Source of the DNA: JABIDZ01 sp964402905 | GTDB taxonomy: Archaea > Iainarchaeota > Iainarchaeia > Iainarchaeales > JAAZKV01 | Direction of reading: 5' to 3' | Length of the DNA: 30,367 nt | NCBI GenBank assembly: GCA_964402905.1 | Contig: CAYODU010000006.1 | Coordinates: 1-30,367, forward strand | Part shown: positions 21,828 to 29,840 of the stretch, piece after piece | Position numbering within the stretch: position 1 is the stretch's first letter | Layout: the number at the start of each line of letters is the position of its first letter | Notes under the pieces: model-generated | Database searches by the model: none | Told to the model about the DNA's origin: nothing | The model's input: only the letters and a program-made list of their open reading frames with translations | Position numbers and translations under genes: made by a program

Positions 21828-22283
21828 ATGAATAAGTTTATGCAAGAAGCAATTAAGGAAGCAAAGAAAGGTATTGCAAAAAAACATGGCGGTCCTTTTG
21901 GAGCAGTGATTGTTTGCAAAGGAAAAGTAATTGCAAAAGCACATAACACTGTTCTTGCAAGTGATGCTACTTCTCATGCAGAAATAAATGCTATTAGAAA
22001 GGCTTCAAAGAAATTAAAGCGTTTTGATTTGAGTGATTGTGAAATTTACTCTACTTGTGAGCCTTGCCCGATGTGTTTTTATGCTATACAATGGGCAAAT
22101 ATAAAAAAAGTTTTTTATGGTGCTAGTTCTAAAGATGCTTCAAAAATAGGTTTTAGGGATAAAGAATTATATGAAATTTTAAATGGTAAAAAAAAGCCAG
22201 GGATTCAAATGAATAAGCTAAGCAGTTCTGAGTGTGTAGAGCTAATGGAAATTTTTGCAAAAGCAACGAAAAAAAGATATTAA
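21828..22283 (+). CDS. guanine deaminase-like CMP/dCMP-deaminase-fold protein
   Basis: 151 aa zinc deaminase. SHAEINAI (His50, Glu52) and CEPCPMC (Cys80, Cys83) are the zinc ligands and proton shuttle. GGPFGAVIV, HNTVLASDATSH, SDCEIYSTCEPCPMCFYAIQWANIKKVFYGA and DASKIGF match the bacterial GuaD guanine deaminase layout better than TadA, so guanine to xanthine is the likely reaction in purine salvage. A tRNA adenosine deaminase role is the main alternative. It is probably leaderless, with an AATAAAAG box about 28 bp upstream. Confidence 0.85.
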   Translation: MNKFMQEAIKEAKKGIAKKHGGPFGAVIVCKGKVIAKAHNTVLASDATSHAEINAIRKASKKLKRFDLSDCEIYSTCEPCPMCFYAIQWANIKKVFYGASSKDASKIGFRDKELYEILNGKKKPGIQMNKLSSSECVELMEIFAKATKKRY

Positions 22284-22355
22284 TTAATTTTTAGAATAAA
22301 GTTCTTATTTTTTAATAACTTCGCAATTTTATTCTGATAGTATTTGGGTGTTATT

Positions 22356-23243
22356 TTGGATAAATTAAGAGGAACTTTTACTGCAATTGTCACGCCATTC
22401 AAAAAAGATGAAAGTGTTGATTATGGTGCGTTGGGTAAATTAATTGATTTTAATATTGAAAATGGTGTAAACGGAATTGTTCCTTGTGGGACAACTGGTG
22501 AATCACCAACTCTAACAGAACAAGAACACTCAAAAGTAGTGAAGTTTACAATTGATCGGGTGAACAAAAGAGCGCTTGTTATTGCAGGCACAGGAAGTAA
22601 TTGTACTAAAACTGCGGTTGAACTTACAAAGGAAGCAGAGAAGGATGGCGCGGATGCTGCTCTTGTTGTTAATCCTTATTACAATAAGCCGACCCAAGAA
22701 GGTTTGTATAGGCACTTCAAAACAATAGCTGATTCCGTTTCAATTCCAATTGTTGTTTATAATATAAAAGGCAGAACTGGTGTGAATGTAGAAACTAGTA
22801 CTCTTATGCGTTTAGCGAGTGATTGTAAAAATATTGTTGCGGTAAAAGAAGCTTCTGGGGATATGAATCAAATAAAAGATGTTATAGCAAAAAAACCAGC
22901 TGGTTTTAGTGTTCTAAGTGGTGATGATGGAATTGCTCTTGAATTAGTCAAATCTGGGGGCGACGGAGTAATAAGTGTTGCTAGTAATGTTGTTCCGGGC
23001 AAAGTAAGTAAAATGATTTCGAGTGCACTAGCAAAGGATTTTGTTACAGCAGAAAAATTAAATGAAGAGCTCAAAGAATTATTTGAAAAAGAGTTTATTG
23101 AAACGAATCCGATTCCGATAAAAGCAATGCTTGCTATGGAAGGTATGCTTGAAGAAGTATATAGGCTCCCAATGTGTGAGTTAATACCTGAAAATAAATC
23201 ACAAGTAAAAGAGTTACTTGAAAAAATGGGTTTGTTAAAATAG
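22356..23243 (+). CDS. dapA: 4-hydroxy-tetrahydrodipicolinate synthase family
   Basis: 295 aa TIM-barrel aldolase. Schiff-base Lys164 is in VAVKEAS, Thr46-Thr47 in GTTGES, Tyr135 in VVYNIKGRTG, and Arg140 corresponds to E. coli Arg138, so all substrate-binding positions of DapA are kept. It condenses pyruvate with aspartate semialdehyde in lysine/diaminopimelate synthesis; related pyruvate aldolases are possible because no other lysine gene is nearby. The TTG at 22356 is chosen because GGGTG lies 5 nt upstream; an in-frame TTG at 22344 would place that site inside the gene. Confidence 0.92.
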   Translation: MDKLRGTFTAIVTPFKKDESVDYGALGKLIDFNIENGVNGIVPCGTTGESPTLTEQEHSKVVKFTIDRVNKRALVIAGTGSNCTKTAVELTKEAEKDGADAALVVNPYYNKPTQEGLYRHFKTIADSVSIPIVVYNIKGRTGVNVETSTLMRLASDCKNIVAVKEASGDMNQIKDVIAKKPAGFSVLSGDDGIALELVKSGGDGVISVASNVVPGKVSKMISSALAKDFVTAEKLNEELKELFEKEFIETNPIPIKAMLAMEGMLEEVYRLPMCELIPENKSQVKELLEKMGLLK

Positions 23244-23337
23244 TTTTATTACCCAAAACTATTTGTTCTTTGTTTTTGTATAACTTTTTTTGGACTAAAT
23301 GCAACTATTTTTATTCTTGCCTAAGTTAATTATTTTT

Positions 23338-23778
23338 ATGGATACACGGAACATAATAGGTATAATTGTTTTCGATGGAGAAAAGTTTTTGCTTTTACAC
23401 AGAGCGCTTAATTGGAGTGGCTGGGAATTCCCAAAAGGCGGAATAGAGAAAAATGAGTTGACTGAGAGTGCACTTAAAAGAGAATTATTTGAAGAAACTG
23501 GGTTAAAAAAATATGAATTAGTTGGAAAAGTTGGGGAAGTAACTTTTTTTGATAATGTTAGGAATATGAATGGTTTTGCTCAAAACTATCTTGTGCGAGT
23601 ATCAAGTAACTCAAAGGTTGTTCTAAATAATGAACATGTTTTAGATAAAGCAAAAGTAATTGAGCACGATGATTTCAAGTGGTGTTTACCAAAAGAAGCT
23701 GTTAGACTTGCAACGCACAAAGATACGAAAGATTCTTTGAAGAAAGCATTTAAAATGCTTGGAATAGAAATGATTTAG
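23338..23778 (+). CDS. NUDIX hydrolase
   Basis: 146 aa. The Nudix box is complete: GGIEKNELTESALKREL followed by FEETGL, matching G-x5-E-x7-REUxEExGU. Upstream WSGWEFPKGG is typical of diadenosine-polyphosphate or nucleotide-sugar hydrolases (the Ap4A subgroup shows a similar phrase), so pyrophosphate bond cleavage is expected, but the substrate is open. The ATG at 23338 is about 27 bp from CTATTTTTATTC (23305-23316), a leaderless start; an in-frame ATG at 23299 lies before that box and is rejected. A small zinc-finger gene follows after 20 bp. Confidence 0.9.
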   Translation: MDTRNIIGIIVFDGEKFLLLHRALNWSGWEFPKGGIEKNELTESALKRELFEETGLKKYELVGKVGEVTFFDNVRNMNGFAQNYLVRVSSNSKVVLNNEHVLDKAKVIEHDDFKWCLPKEAVRLATHKDTKDSLKKAFKMLGIEMI

Positions 23779-23798
23779 TTTAGCGTGTGGGTGAAAAA

Positions 23799-23978
23799 AT
23801 GGGTTTGTTTGGAAAAAAAGAAGAAAAAGAAGTTGAAGAGGATGATGATTCTGTTGGAAAGTACAATGAGCCTTGTTCTGTTTGCAACAAATCTCCAACC
23901 GATAAAAAGTGGGCTGGGCAATACTTCCACAAAAAGTGTTTTAGACGATTGAAAAAAATGGGTAAAGGAATGATTTAA
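23799..23978 (+). CDS. small zinc-finger protein
   Basis: 59 aa. A Lys/Glu/Asp-rich N-terminus (6-17) is followed by a CxxC...HxxC finger: Cys26, Cys29, His44, Cys47, with Trp38 and Tyr42 between, and a basic tail. This treble-clef or LIM-like half site probably binds one zinc ion; its target (protein or nucleic acid) is unknown. The ATG at 23799 has GGGTGA 5 nt upstream, which rules out the GTG at 23787. It follows the NUDIX gene closely and converges with the DUF3850 gene, overlapping it by 4 bp at the stops. Confidence 0.72.
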   Translation: MGLFGKKEEKEVEEDDDSVGKYNEPCSVCNKSPTDKKWAGQYFHKKCFRRLKKMGKGMI

Positions 23979-24232
23979 TCAAAACCCATTACTTGAAAAC
24001 CACATTTTTCAATTTCTTCTTTTGGCCAATAATCGCAATCTTTTGTTTTTGCAATATATTTCACTATTTTTCTCATTTCTCTTCCAGTATAATTTCGATT
24101 TTCATCAATTTCTTTTAACACCAAAGTATCTCCAACCTTAATTTCTTTATCAGCTAATCGGATTTCAAAATCTTTCTCTCCGATATAAATCTTTTGAAAG
24201 AAATTTGAATAAGTTTTATATTCATGAATCAT
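23975..24232 (-). CDS. DUF3850/ASCH-like (PUA-fold) protein
   Basis: 85 aa. HEYKTYSNFFQKIYIGEKDFEIRLADKEIKVGDTLVLKEIDE followed by NYTGRE and VKYIAK is the DUF3850 pattern, part of the ASCH/PUA-like superfamily whose members are thought to bind RNA or modified nucleobases. The length matches a single domain. Its ATG directly follows the gatE stop (TAAATG), so it is translated from the same mRNA by reinitiation. That coupling to a tRNA amidotransferase hints at a tRNA-related role; this is inference. Confidence 0.77.
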   Translation of the reverse strand: MIHEYKTYSNFFQKIYIGEKDFEIRLADKEIKVGDTLVLKEIDENRNYTGREMRKIVKYIAKTKDCDYWPKEEIEKCGFQVMGFD

Positions 24233-26095
24233 TTATTTCACTTTTTCAATTTCTTTTCTTAGCATTTCGCTCAGTACTTTTCCATCAATTCCTTTCAGAG
24301 AATTTTCTTTCATTAAATCACCCATTAGCGCCCCAATTGCGCTAAAGCCCTTTGATTTAATTAGTTCTTTATTCTTTGCAACAACTTTAGAAATAATCTT
24401 TTCTACTTCGCTTGTATTAATTGTTTTTTGTGAATCAATTATATCATTAATTGTTTTTCCTTTGCTTAAATCAATTAGCGCTTGTTTTAAATTATTCTTA
24501 TTTATTTTTCCTTTTGCTTCAAGCAAAAGCAATTCCTCAATATTTTCGTAAGAAACTTTTTCAATTGCAAAATTATCTCTTTTTAGTTCTGTTATTGTTT
24601 GTAGTAGTAGTGTGGCAGCAACGCTTGGATTAGCTTTATTTTTTATTAGTTCTTCAAAGAATCGTGCATAATTACTTAGTTTCATTTCTTCGATGTGGTT
24701 TTTGCTTAAACCAACTTTTATGTAAATCTCTTCTCTTTCGCTAACACTTTTTGGTAGATTCTTTTTAATTTCTTGTAGCATTTTTGGAGTAATTTTTTCT
24801 GTTTCCAAATCAGTTTCGGGATACATTCTTGCTTCTCCTGATAATGGTCTTTGGTATTCGCTTCCTCCATCTTCAAGTGGGCCACGCGTTTCTTTTGGCA
24901 CGCTATCAAAAGCAATCAAAATTCTTTCTTTTACTGCTTCAAATGCTGCAACTGCTCTTTCTTTGTCGGCTACAATAAAAATAAAGTTATCATTTTCAAT
25001 ACAATTTAATTCGATGTAAATGCTCTTAATTTCTTTTTCACTGATGCCATAGTTTGGCAATTCGTCTCTGTGAATTAGTCCTGTTACTCCAGTTGCTTTT
25101 GCATAAGCACTTAGTTCGCTTCCAAATCTCTTTGTGCCAACTTTTTTTCCAAGAAAACCTTTCATTTCTTTTAATTTTAATCCAAATACTTTTTTTCCTT
25201 TTACAAATTTGCATTCACTTTTTTCAAGTATCTTAGTTATTTCTTTTATTTCTCCAAACAATTCTTTTTTGTTTTTAATTTTTTCATTTAATTCTTTTTT
25301 TATTGTAATTAAATCCAATTGTCTTTCAACTTCTTTTTCAACAATTGTCCCAATTAGTTCTAGTTCTTGGCAGCCTTTTATCTCGCATCGGGCTCCTTCT
25401 CTTATTGATACATTTACATCTTGTCTGATAGTTCCTTTTCCTCTTTTTGTTCTGCAGGTTAAGCGCATTAATTCTCCGATTTTTTTTGCTGTAGCCACTG
25501 CTTCTGTTGGGCTTCTAATATCTGGGGCTGTTGCCATTTCTATTAATGGACTTCCGAGTCTATCAAGATTATAAAATATTTTTCCTGTTTCTTTTTTTAT
25601 TGGACGACAGGCATCTTCTTCTAGAACAATTGTTTCGACTCCGATAACTTTTTTTTCTTTGTTTAATTCAATTTCAAATTTTCCTCCGATGGAAATAAGC
25701 ATTGTTCGCTGGAAAGCACTTGTGTTGCTTCCATCGATAACTGTTTTTCTCATTACAACTGCTTTGCTAACAGGATTTGATTTGCAAAGCAAAGAGACTT
25801 CGAGAACTGTTTTTAGCGCTTCTTTATCAAGTGGTTGTGGTGGTTCTTCATCAAGTTCTACTAAAGAAATATTTGCTTTTTTTCCTTCGTAAACAAATTC
25901 TTCATTTCTTTTGAATGCATCGAGCGCAGTTTTATCATATTCTCCTAACTCTGATGCGGCGGGTCTAAGTTTTCTTGTTATGCTTAAATCAAATTCATCG
26001 CTTAGTGTGCTTGGAGTTCTTATAAATAGTTTTCCTGTGTCAAGCTGTTGGTGTACTTCAAGCCCTGTTTTTAGTCCCAGCTCTTTGTAATCCAT
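24233..26095 (-). CDS. gatE: Glu-tRNA(Gln) amidotransferase subunit E
   Basis: 620 aa archaea-specific tRNA-binding/kinase subunit that activates Glu-tRNA(Gln), paired with the GatD amidase. GLKTGLEVHQQLDTGKLF, SPLIEMATAPDI and RQDVNVSI are shared with GatB; the inserted AspRS-like GAD region (about 275-395, including TGLIHRDELPNYGI), the SGEARMYPETD phrase and the YqeY-like tail (about 480-620) define GatE. The length is typical. GGAG lies 12 nt before the ATG. It has no gatD next to it: gatD is 1.1 kb upstream, separated by two genes. Confidence 0.96.
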   Translation of the reverse strand: MDYKELGLKTGLEVHQQLDTGKLFIRTPSTLSDEFDLSITRKLRPAASELGEYDKTALDAFKRNEEFVYEGKKANISLVELDEEPPQPLDKEALKTVLEVSLLCKSNPVSKAVVMRKTVIDGSNTSAFQRTMLISIGGKFEIELNKEKKVIGVETIVLEEDACRPIKKETGKIFYNLDRLGSPLIEMATAPDIRSPTEAVATAKKIGELMRLTCRTKRGKGTIRQDVNVSIREGARCEIKGCQELELIGTIVEKEVERQLDLITIKKELNEKIKNKKELFGEIKEITKILEKSECKFVKGKKVFGLKLKEMKGFLGKKVGTKRFGSELSAYAKATGVTGLIHRDELPNYGISEKEIKSIYIELNCIENDNFIFIVADKERAVAAFEAVKERILIAFDSVPKETRGPLEDGGSEYQRPLSGEARMYPETDLETEKITPKMLQEIKKNLPKSVSEREEIYIKVGLSKNHIEEMKLSNYARFFEELIKNKANPSVAATLLLQTITELKRDNFAIEKVSYENIEELLLLEAKGKINKNNLKQALIDLSKGKTINDIIDSQKTINTSEVEKIISKVVAKNKELIKSKGFSAIGALMGDLMKENSLKGIDGKVLSEMLRKEIEKVK

Positions 26096-26200
26096 TTTTA
26101 TCTTTTCTCCGTTAAATTAATGTAATTAAATTTATTTGCTTCAATTAATTAGAAACAGGAAAGAATTAAAAAAGGCTTTTTGTTTTTTCTTTACTTGTTT

Positions 26201-26605
26201 TTAGCAGTAACCGTAGTAAGAGCAGACGCTTCCTGCTGAATAACTTACTCCCCAATTATTGCCTGTAGAATAAATAGAAATATTTCTGTATGCGCTTGGG
26301 TAGATTCCATATGGTGCTGTGTATATTGGAGCATAAGCGGCTGTTGAGTATGCTGGATAATATGCATTGCTATAATATGTTGTTGGGTAATAAGCTGAAG
26401 AATAATATGAATAATTGTAGTATGGGTTTGTGTAATAAGCTGTGTTTACTGTTGCGGGTACAACGTAAGGATTAGCGTAGTAAGTTGTTGGAGTGTAATA
26501 GTTTGTGTAATAATATTGATTATATCCTGTGTATGCCATAGCTCCGCCAATGAAGAATAGTAACGCTAAAATCAATGCAATTGACTTGTAATCCATACTA
26601 ATCAT
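26201..26605 (-). CDS. tyrosine-rich low-complexity secreted protein
   Basis: 134 aa. A signal peptide (about 1-24) ends in GGAMA before YTGYNQYYY; the remaining 110 residues contain 34 tyrosines, mostly as YY pairs spaced by short Thr/Asn/Ser/Pro/Ala stretches such as YYTPTTYYANPY and YYPTTYY. Only two cysteines occur, in the last eight residues (CSYYGYC), perhaps forming a small disulfide loop. There is no homologue I recognise. Similar Tyr-rich proteins elsewhere form cross-linked or amyloid-like coats; that role here is inference. The ATG at 26605 lies about 25 bp from the TATA box; AAGGAG at 26615-26620 is also nearby. Confidence 0.72.
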   Translation of the reverse strand: MISMDYKSIALILALLFFIGGAMAYTGYNQYYYTNYYTPTTYYANPYVVPATVNTAYYTNPYYNYSYYSSAYYPTTYYSNAYYPAYSTAAYAPIYTAPYGIYPSAYRNISIYSTGNNWGVSYSAGSVCSYYGYC

Positions 26606-26621
26606 ATATATCTTCTCCTTA

Positions 26622-26634
26622 TAAATATATAAAG
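26622..26634 (-). promoter_or_regulatory. strong TATA box of the tyrosine-rich protein gene
   Basis: CTTTATATATTTA on the minus strand is centred about 25 bp from the ATG at 26605. It is the longest uninterrupted TATA-like element in the window, suggesting high expression. Confidence 0.5.
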
Positions 26635-26671
26635 CTTTTGTTAACGGGAACAAGTTAATAATTTTCTATTT

Positions 26672-27220
26672 TCATAAATGCAAAACATATAATGGCTTTC
26701 CATTGTGCTCGTTCTTAACTTTTTTTCCATTTACAACTGCCCTTTTAAAACCCCTCAATTCAGCTTCTATTCTAACAAGCCTGCTTTCTGCTGTTAGGTA
26801 CACTGCTTTTGCACTATCAAATCTTGCAATCTGAATAGCTTCCTCTAAAATAAGGGGGGTAGCTCTTCGTGATTTTGATAGCCCTTTTTCTTTTACTCCC
26901 CATATATGAAAACCAGTTTCTAATCCTGCTCGAGTTAAAAATGGTGGGTTTACTGAGTAAGATAGTTCGGCAACGCCATTTCTTCTTTCTTTGTGATCAT
27001 TTGTAATTCTTATTTTTCCGCCAATAAATTTTGTTTCATTAACTTGGGTACTGCTTTCCATTATCATTGATGTGCCGTCTGTGAAAGTTATTTTTCTTAA
27101 ACTAGAACGTCCATTATATTTATGAGAGTTCCCAAGAGAAGTTTTTTTAACTTCGGGTAATTTTCTTTTTCTTCTTCTCAAAAAACCAATTCTTGTTCTA
27201 ATAAAAGAAAACGGAGCCAT
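26672..27220 (-). CDS. uncharacterised protein with a GNAT-like C-terminal half
   Basis: 182 aa. The N-terminus (1-30) is very basic (RRRKRK). The rest is beta-rich up to about 110, then LEEAIQIARFDSAKAVYLTAESRLVRIEAELRGFKRA resembles the helix-strand-helix of GNAT motifs A/B and the usual GFKR ending. The acetyl-CoA loop (R/Q-x-x-G-x-G/A) is absent: RRATPL stands in that place, so catalysis may be lost. The ATG at 27220 is set by GGTGA; it starts 8 bp after the gatD stop, so it is co-transcribed with gatD. No firm family assignment. Confidence 0.62.
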   Translation of the reverse strand: MAPFSFIRTRIGFLRRRKRKLPEVKKTSLGNSHKYNGRSSLRKITFTDGTSMIMESSTQVNETKFIGGKIRITNDHKERRNGVAELSYSVNPPFLTRAGLETGFHIWGVKEKGLSKSRRATPLILEEAIQIARFDSAKAVYLTAESRLVRIEAELRGFKRAVVNGKKVKNEHNGKPLYVLHL

Positions 27221-27228
27221 ATTCACCA

Positions 27229-28533
27229 CTAGTACTCATAAATATCAGTTCTTGTGAAAGGACTTATTTCTCCGCGAAGATTTTTTGTCATTAATTCTTT
27301 AGCTTCTTTTTTTGTATAATTTCCAAGGAGCCAAGATAGTTTCATTAAAGCTGTTTCAGGTAACATATCTTCACAGTACATTGCTCCAGTTGCAGCAACT
27401 TTTCTTAAATTAGTGTATACAGTGGGATTAACTCTTCCGTTAAGGCACTGTGAAGTAATACAAACAATGCAACCTGATTCCACGAGTGATTTAATTTTTT
27501 TTACAAAAGAATCTTTTTCTCTTATTGGGGTATGTCCAAGCCCGGTTGCTTCTATTATAAGTCCTTTGTATTTCTCCTTTTTGTAAAATAGAATTTCTTT
27601 TTCAGTTACAAACGGGTGCATCTTTAATATGCCGACTTTTTCTTCAAAGTTATTTAGTAAAACAAATTTTCCTTTTGTTATTTCAAAATTACTTTTTTCT
27701 TTTATCCACTTAATTTCTTTTGTTTTATAATTTATGAGCGCGATTGGAGTATCATTAATTGCTTTGAAAGCGTCTCTTCTGGAAGTATGCATTTTTCTTG
27801 TCTTGCATGCGGGGAGTATTGCGCAGACATCATCATTGGATGAATCGTGCATGCAAACTGCGACTCCCATGAAATTAGTTTTTGTAATAAATGTAGCTGC
27901 GCAAACAAGATTCATTGCAGCATCGCTGCTTCCTCTATCCGAACTCCTTTGTGCGCCTACAATAAGAACAGGAATAGGACAATTCTCAAGTTCAAATGCA
28001 AGAGCTGCTGTACTATAACCAAGCATATCCGTTCCGTGTCCAATAATCACTCCTTTAACTCCTTTCTTTATTTGTTCTGCAACTGCGGAAGAAATTTTTT
28101 GAAAATGTTTTTTTTGTAAATCTTCTGACATCATATTTGCTATTAAATGTGATTCAATGTTTGCGATATTTGATAGCTCTGGGAAAAGTGTGAGCATATC
28201 ATTTGTATCAAAGCCGGCAATAACTCCGCCGGTTTTATAATTAACTCTTGAAGCAATTGTTCCTCCAGTGTGTAGAACAGCAATTGTTTGTAAGTTAAGA
28301 TTTTTTTTGATTTCAACTGTTTTAGCTTTTCCAACGGATTTGCTTTCACCAAGAACCTTAATGTTTTTTATTTTTGTAAAATCAAAGCCTGCATTATAAC
28401 CCGAAGAAAGTTTTATCATCAACTCTGTTTTTGAAGGAATAATACTTCCGCTAATTTCATTGTCCTCAAAATCAAACTTTATTACTTGTCCTTCTTTTAG
28501 CTTGTGTTTTTTTAAAAATTCGCTTGCTTTCAT
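27229..28533 (-). CDS. gatD: Glu-tRNA(Gln) amidotransferase subunit D
   Basis: 434 aa asparaginase-like glutaminase that supplies ammonia to GatE. An N-terminal SH3-like domain (about 1-75) precedes the amidase: HTGGTIAS (Thr89/Thr92 region), IIGHGTDML with the Thr-Asp pair, and MHDSSNDDV plus the Lys-containing ACKTRK, the archaeal GatD catalytic elements. The length is typical. The ATG at 28533 is about 28 bp from CTATTAAAAAA (28555-28565), a leaderless start that falls inside a longer open frame. The next gene starts 8 bp after its stop. Confidence 0.95.
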   Translation of the reverse strand: MKASEFLKKHKLKEGQVIKFDFEDNEISGSIIPSKTELMIKLSSGYNAGFDFTKIKNIKVLGESKSVGKAKTVEIKKNLNLQTIAVLHTGGTIASRVNYKTGGVIAGFDTNDMLTLFPELSNIANIESHLIANMMSEDLQKKHFQKISSAVAEQIKKGVKGVIIGHGTDMLGYSTAALAFELENCPIPVLIVGAQRSSDRGSSDAAMNLVCAATFITKTNFMGVAVCMHDSSNDDVCAILPACKTRKMHTSRRDAFKAINDTPIALINYKTKEIKWIKEKSNFEITKGKFVLLNNFEEKVGILKMHPFVTEKEILFYKKEKYKGLIIEATGLGHTPIREKDSFVKKIKSLVESGCIVCITSQCLNGRVNPTVYTNLRKVAATGAMYCEDMLPETALMKLSWLLGNYTKKEAKELMTKNLRGEISPFTRTDIYEY

Positions 28534-28554
28534 GCAAAGAAAGAATTGCAAAAT

Positions 28555-28565
28555 GTTTTTTAATA
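28555..28565 (-). promoter_or_regulatory. TATA box of gatD
   Basis: CTATTAAAAAA on the minus strand is centred about 28 bp before the gatD ATG at 28533. It decides that start against longer in-frame alternatives. Confidence 0.5.
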
Positions 28566-28591
28566 GAAGCAGATGGTGTGCAAAGAAAAAA

Positions 28592-29539
28592 TCAGCTTTG
28601 GCAAGAGCCCGTTTCTGTTTGTTTTGTACAATAGGTCTCATCTTTTGTGTATGGGGTATAAGTTACTCCAGTGCTGTTTTCTCCCCAAACTCCAGCGCAC
28701 TCATAAGCATAGTTGCACCCATTACAATAATGAATTTCTCGGTATGTGTTCTCACTAGGAATAGTATTTGTTTGTGTTTCATCAACAACACAAAAAGAAT
28801 TTTTATTTATATCAATAACTAAAGTGTTTTCATCAAAGCCAGAATTAATTGATTCGAAGTGAAATAAAATTCTGTATTTTCCAATGTTAGTTGGATTAAT
28901 AACCCAAACAAAAGTGTGCTCTGCTTTTGGTAGTAGCGAATCAATTTCTTGTTTTACAAAAGTATCTTTTGTATCAACCCATTTTCCACTAGCTTCTTTT
29001 TCTAAAATAATATTAGCTTCTCCAAAAGCCATTGTAATTTCTCCGGAATTAATTACTTTCAAGGATACTATTACTCCGCTGGCATCTCTCTTCAACTCAT
29101 GTGAACTAACAATAGTTGCTTGGGCAGGTGCTTTGCCAACATATACTCTGCATATTGCTAGACTTTTTTCGTAGTAACAACGCGTGTAAATATTTTTTTG
29201 TAAAGCTGATTTGAAATCAATGTTAGTGTAAGTCCACTCAATTGGTTTATCACATAACTCTCCTTTTGGACAACAATCTTTTGGATCATTGCACTCAAAA
29301 GCGACTGAGTCACTTACTGTATCAAAAATACTTCTTGAAAACAAAGTATCGTTTGCAATTGATTTGTCTAAAAGAACAACACTTTTTCCAATAAAAATTG
29401 GGGATTTAGCTTTCTCAATACTTTCTCTTAGTTCTTGTGCAATACTTTTTGGTTGGAGATAAGAGTAAAATAAACTAGTTACTATTAGTACTAACATTAC
29501 AGCGACAATCGCCCACACAATAAGCATAAATGGTTTCAT
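28592..29539 (-). CDS. membrane-anchored, cysteine-containing secreted protein
   Basis: 315 aa. One N-terminal hydrophobic helix (about 4-27) precedes a long exterior domain. About a dozen cysteines lie in two groups: FECNDPKDCCPKGELC at about 80-95 with a TRCYY...AICR pair soon after, and HYCNGCNYAYEC...TYC...SCQS at the C-terminus, suggesting disulfides or a metal site. The middle (about 145-245) is beta-rich and resembles CARDB-like folds. Its start overlaps the stop of the upstream small membrane protein by 4 nt (ATGA). No family recognised; a surface or envelope role is likely. Confidence 0.72.
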   Translation of the reverse strand: MKPFMLIVWAIVAVMLVLIVTSLFYSYLQPKSIAQELRESIEKAKSPIFIGKSVVLLDKSIANDTLFSRSIFDTVSDSVAFECNDPKDCCPKGELCDKPIEWTYTNIDFKSALQKNIYTRCYYEKSLAICRVYVGKAPAQATIVSSHELKRDASGVIVSLKVINSGEITMAFGEANIILEKEASGKWVDTKDTFVKQEIDSLLPKAEHTFVWVINPTNIGKYRILFHFESINSGFDENTLVIDINKNSFCVVDETQTNTIPSENTYREIHYCNGCNYAYECAGVWGENSTGVTYTPYTKDETYCTKQTETGSCQS

Positions 29540-29766
29540 CTTCTTCGCCTCGGTTTTCTTTTAGTCAAAATCATTTCTTCTTTTAATAACCACTTAAATA
29601 TTCCTGTTATCGCTAGTATAAAAACAAAAACCATTATGTAACTCACGTAATCATTATTGTACATGAAAGTATCTTTGAATTCTTGCGACCAAATATAAAA
29701 GTTAACTGAAAGAATAGCTACTATTACAAAACTCACAGAAATAAGTAAAAATCGTGCAATGTTCAT
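29536..29766 (-). CDS. small two-helix membrane protein
   Basis: 76 aa. Hydrophobic helices lie at about 4-26 and 43-62, then a strongly basic tail KRKPRRRR. It is leaderless: CAATAAATAAAC (29786-29797, minus strand) is centred about 25 bp before the ATG. It is translationally coupled to the following anchored secreted protein through a 4-nt overlap, so the two may form one membrane complex. No family recognised. Confidence 0.68.
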   Translation of the reverse strand: MNIARFLLISVSFVIVAILSVNFYIWSQEFKDTFMYNNDYVSYIMVFVFILAITGIFKWLLKEEMILTKRKPRRRR

Positions 29767-29840
29767 AACTAGATTATTGTTTTCGTTTATTTATTGTTTT
29801 CTGTTGGAAGCGTTTTCATTAATTACTGCTTTTTTTTGGC

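Noticed and set aside
26290..26475. Plus-strand open frame across the tyrosine-rich gene
   Set aside because: It is the antisense shadow of a repetitive Tyr-codon sequence, with no promoter or ribosome site and no family.
28534..28641. 36-codon N-terminal extension of gatD
   Set aside because: The GatD domain begins at the ATG at 28533, which is placed correctly from a TATA box lying within the extension.
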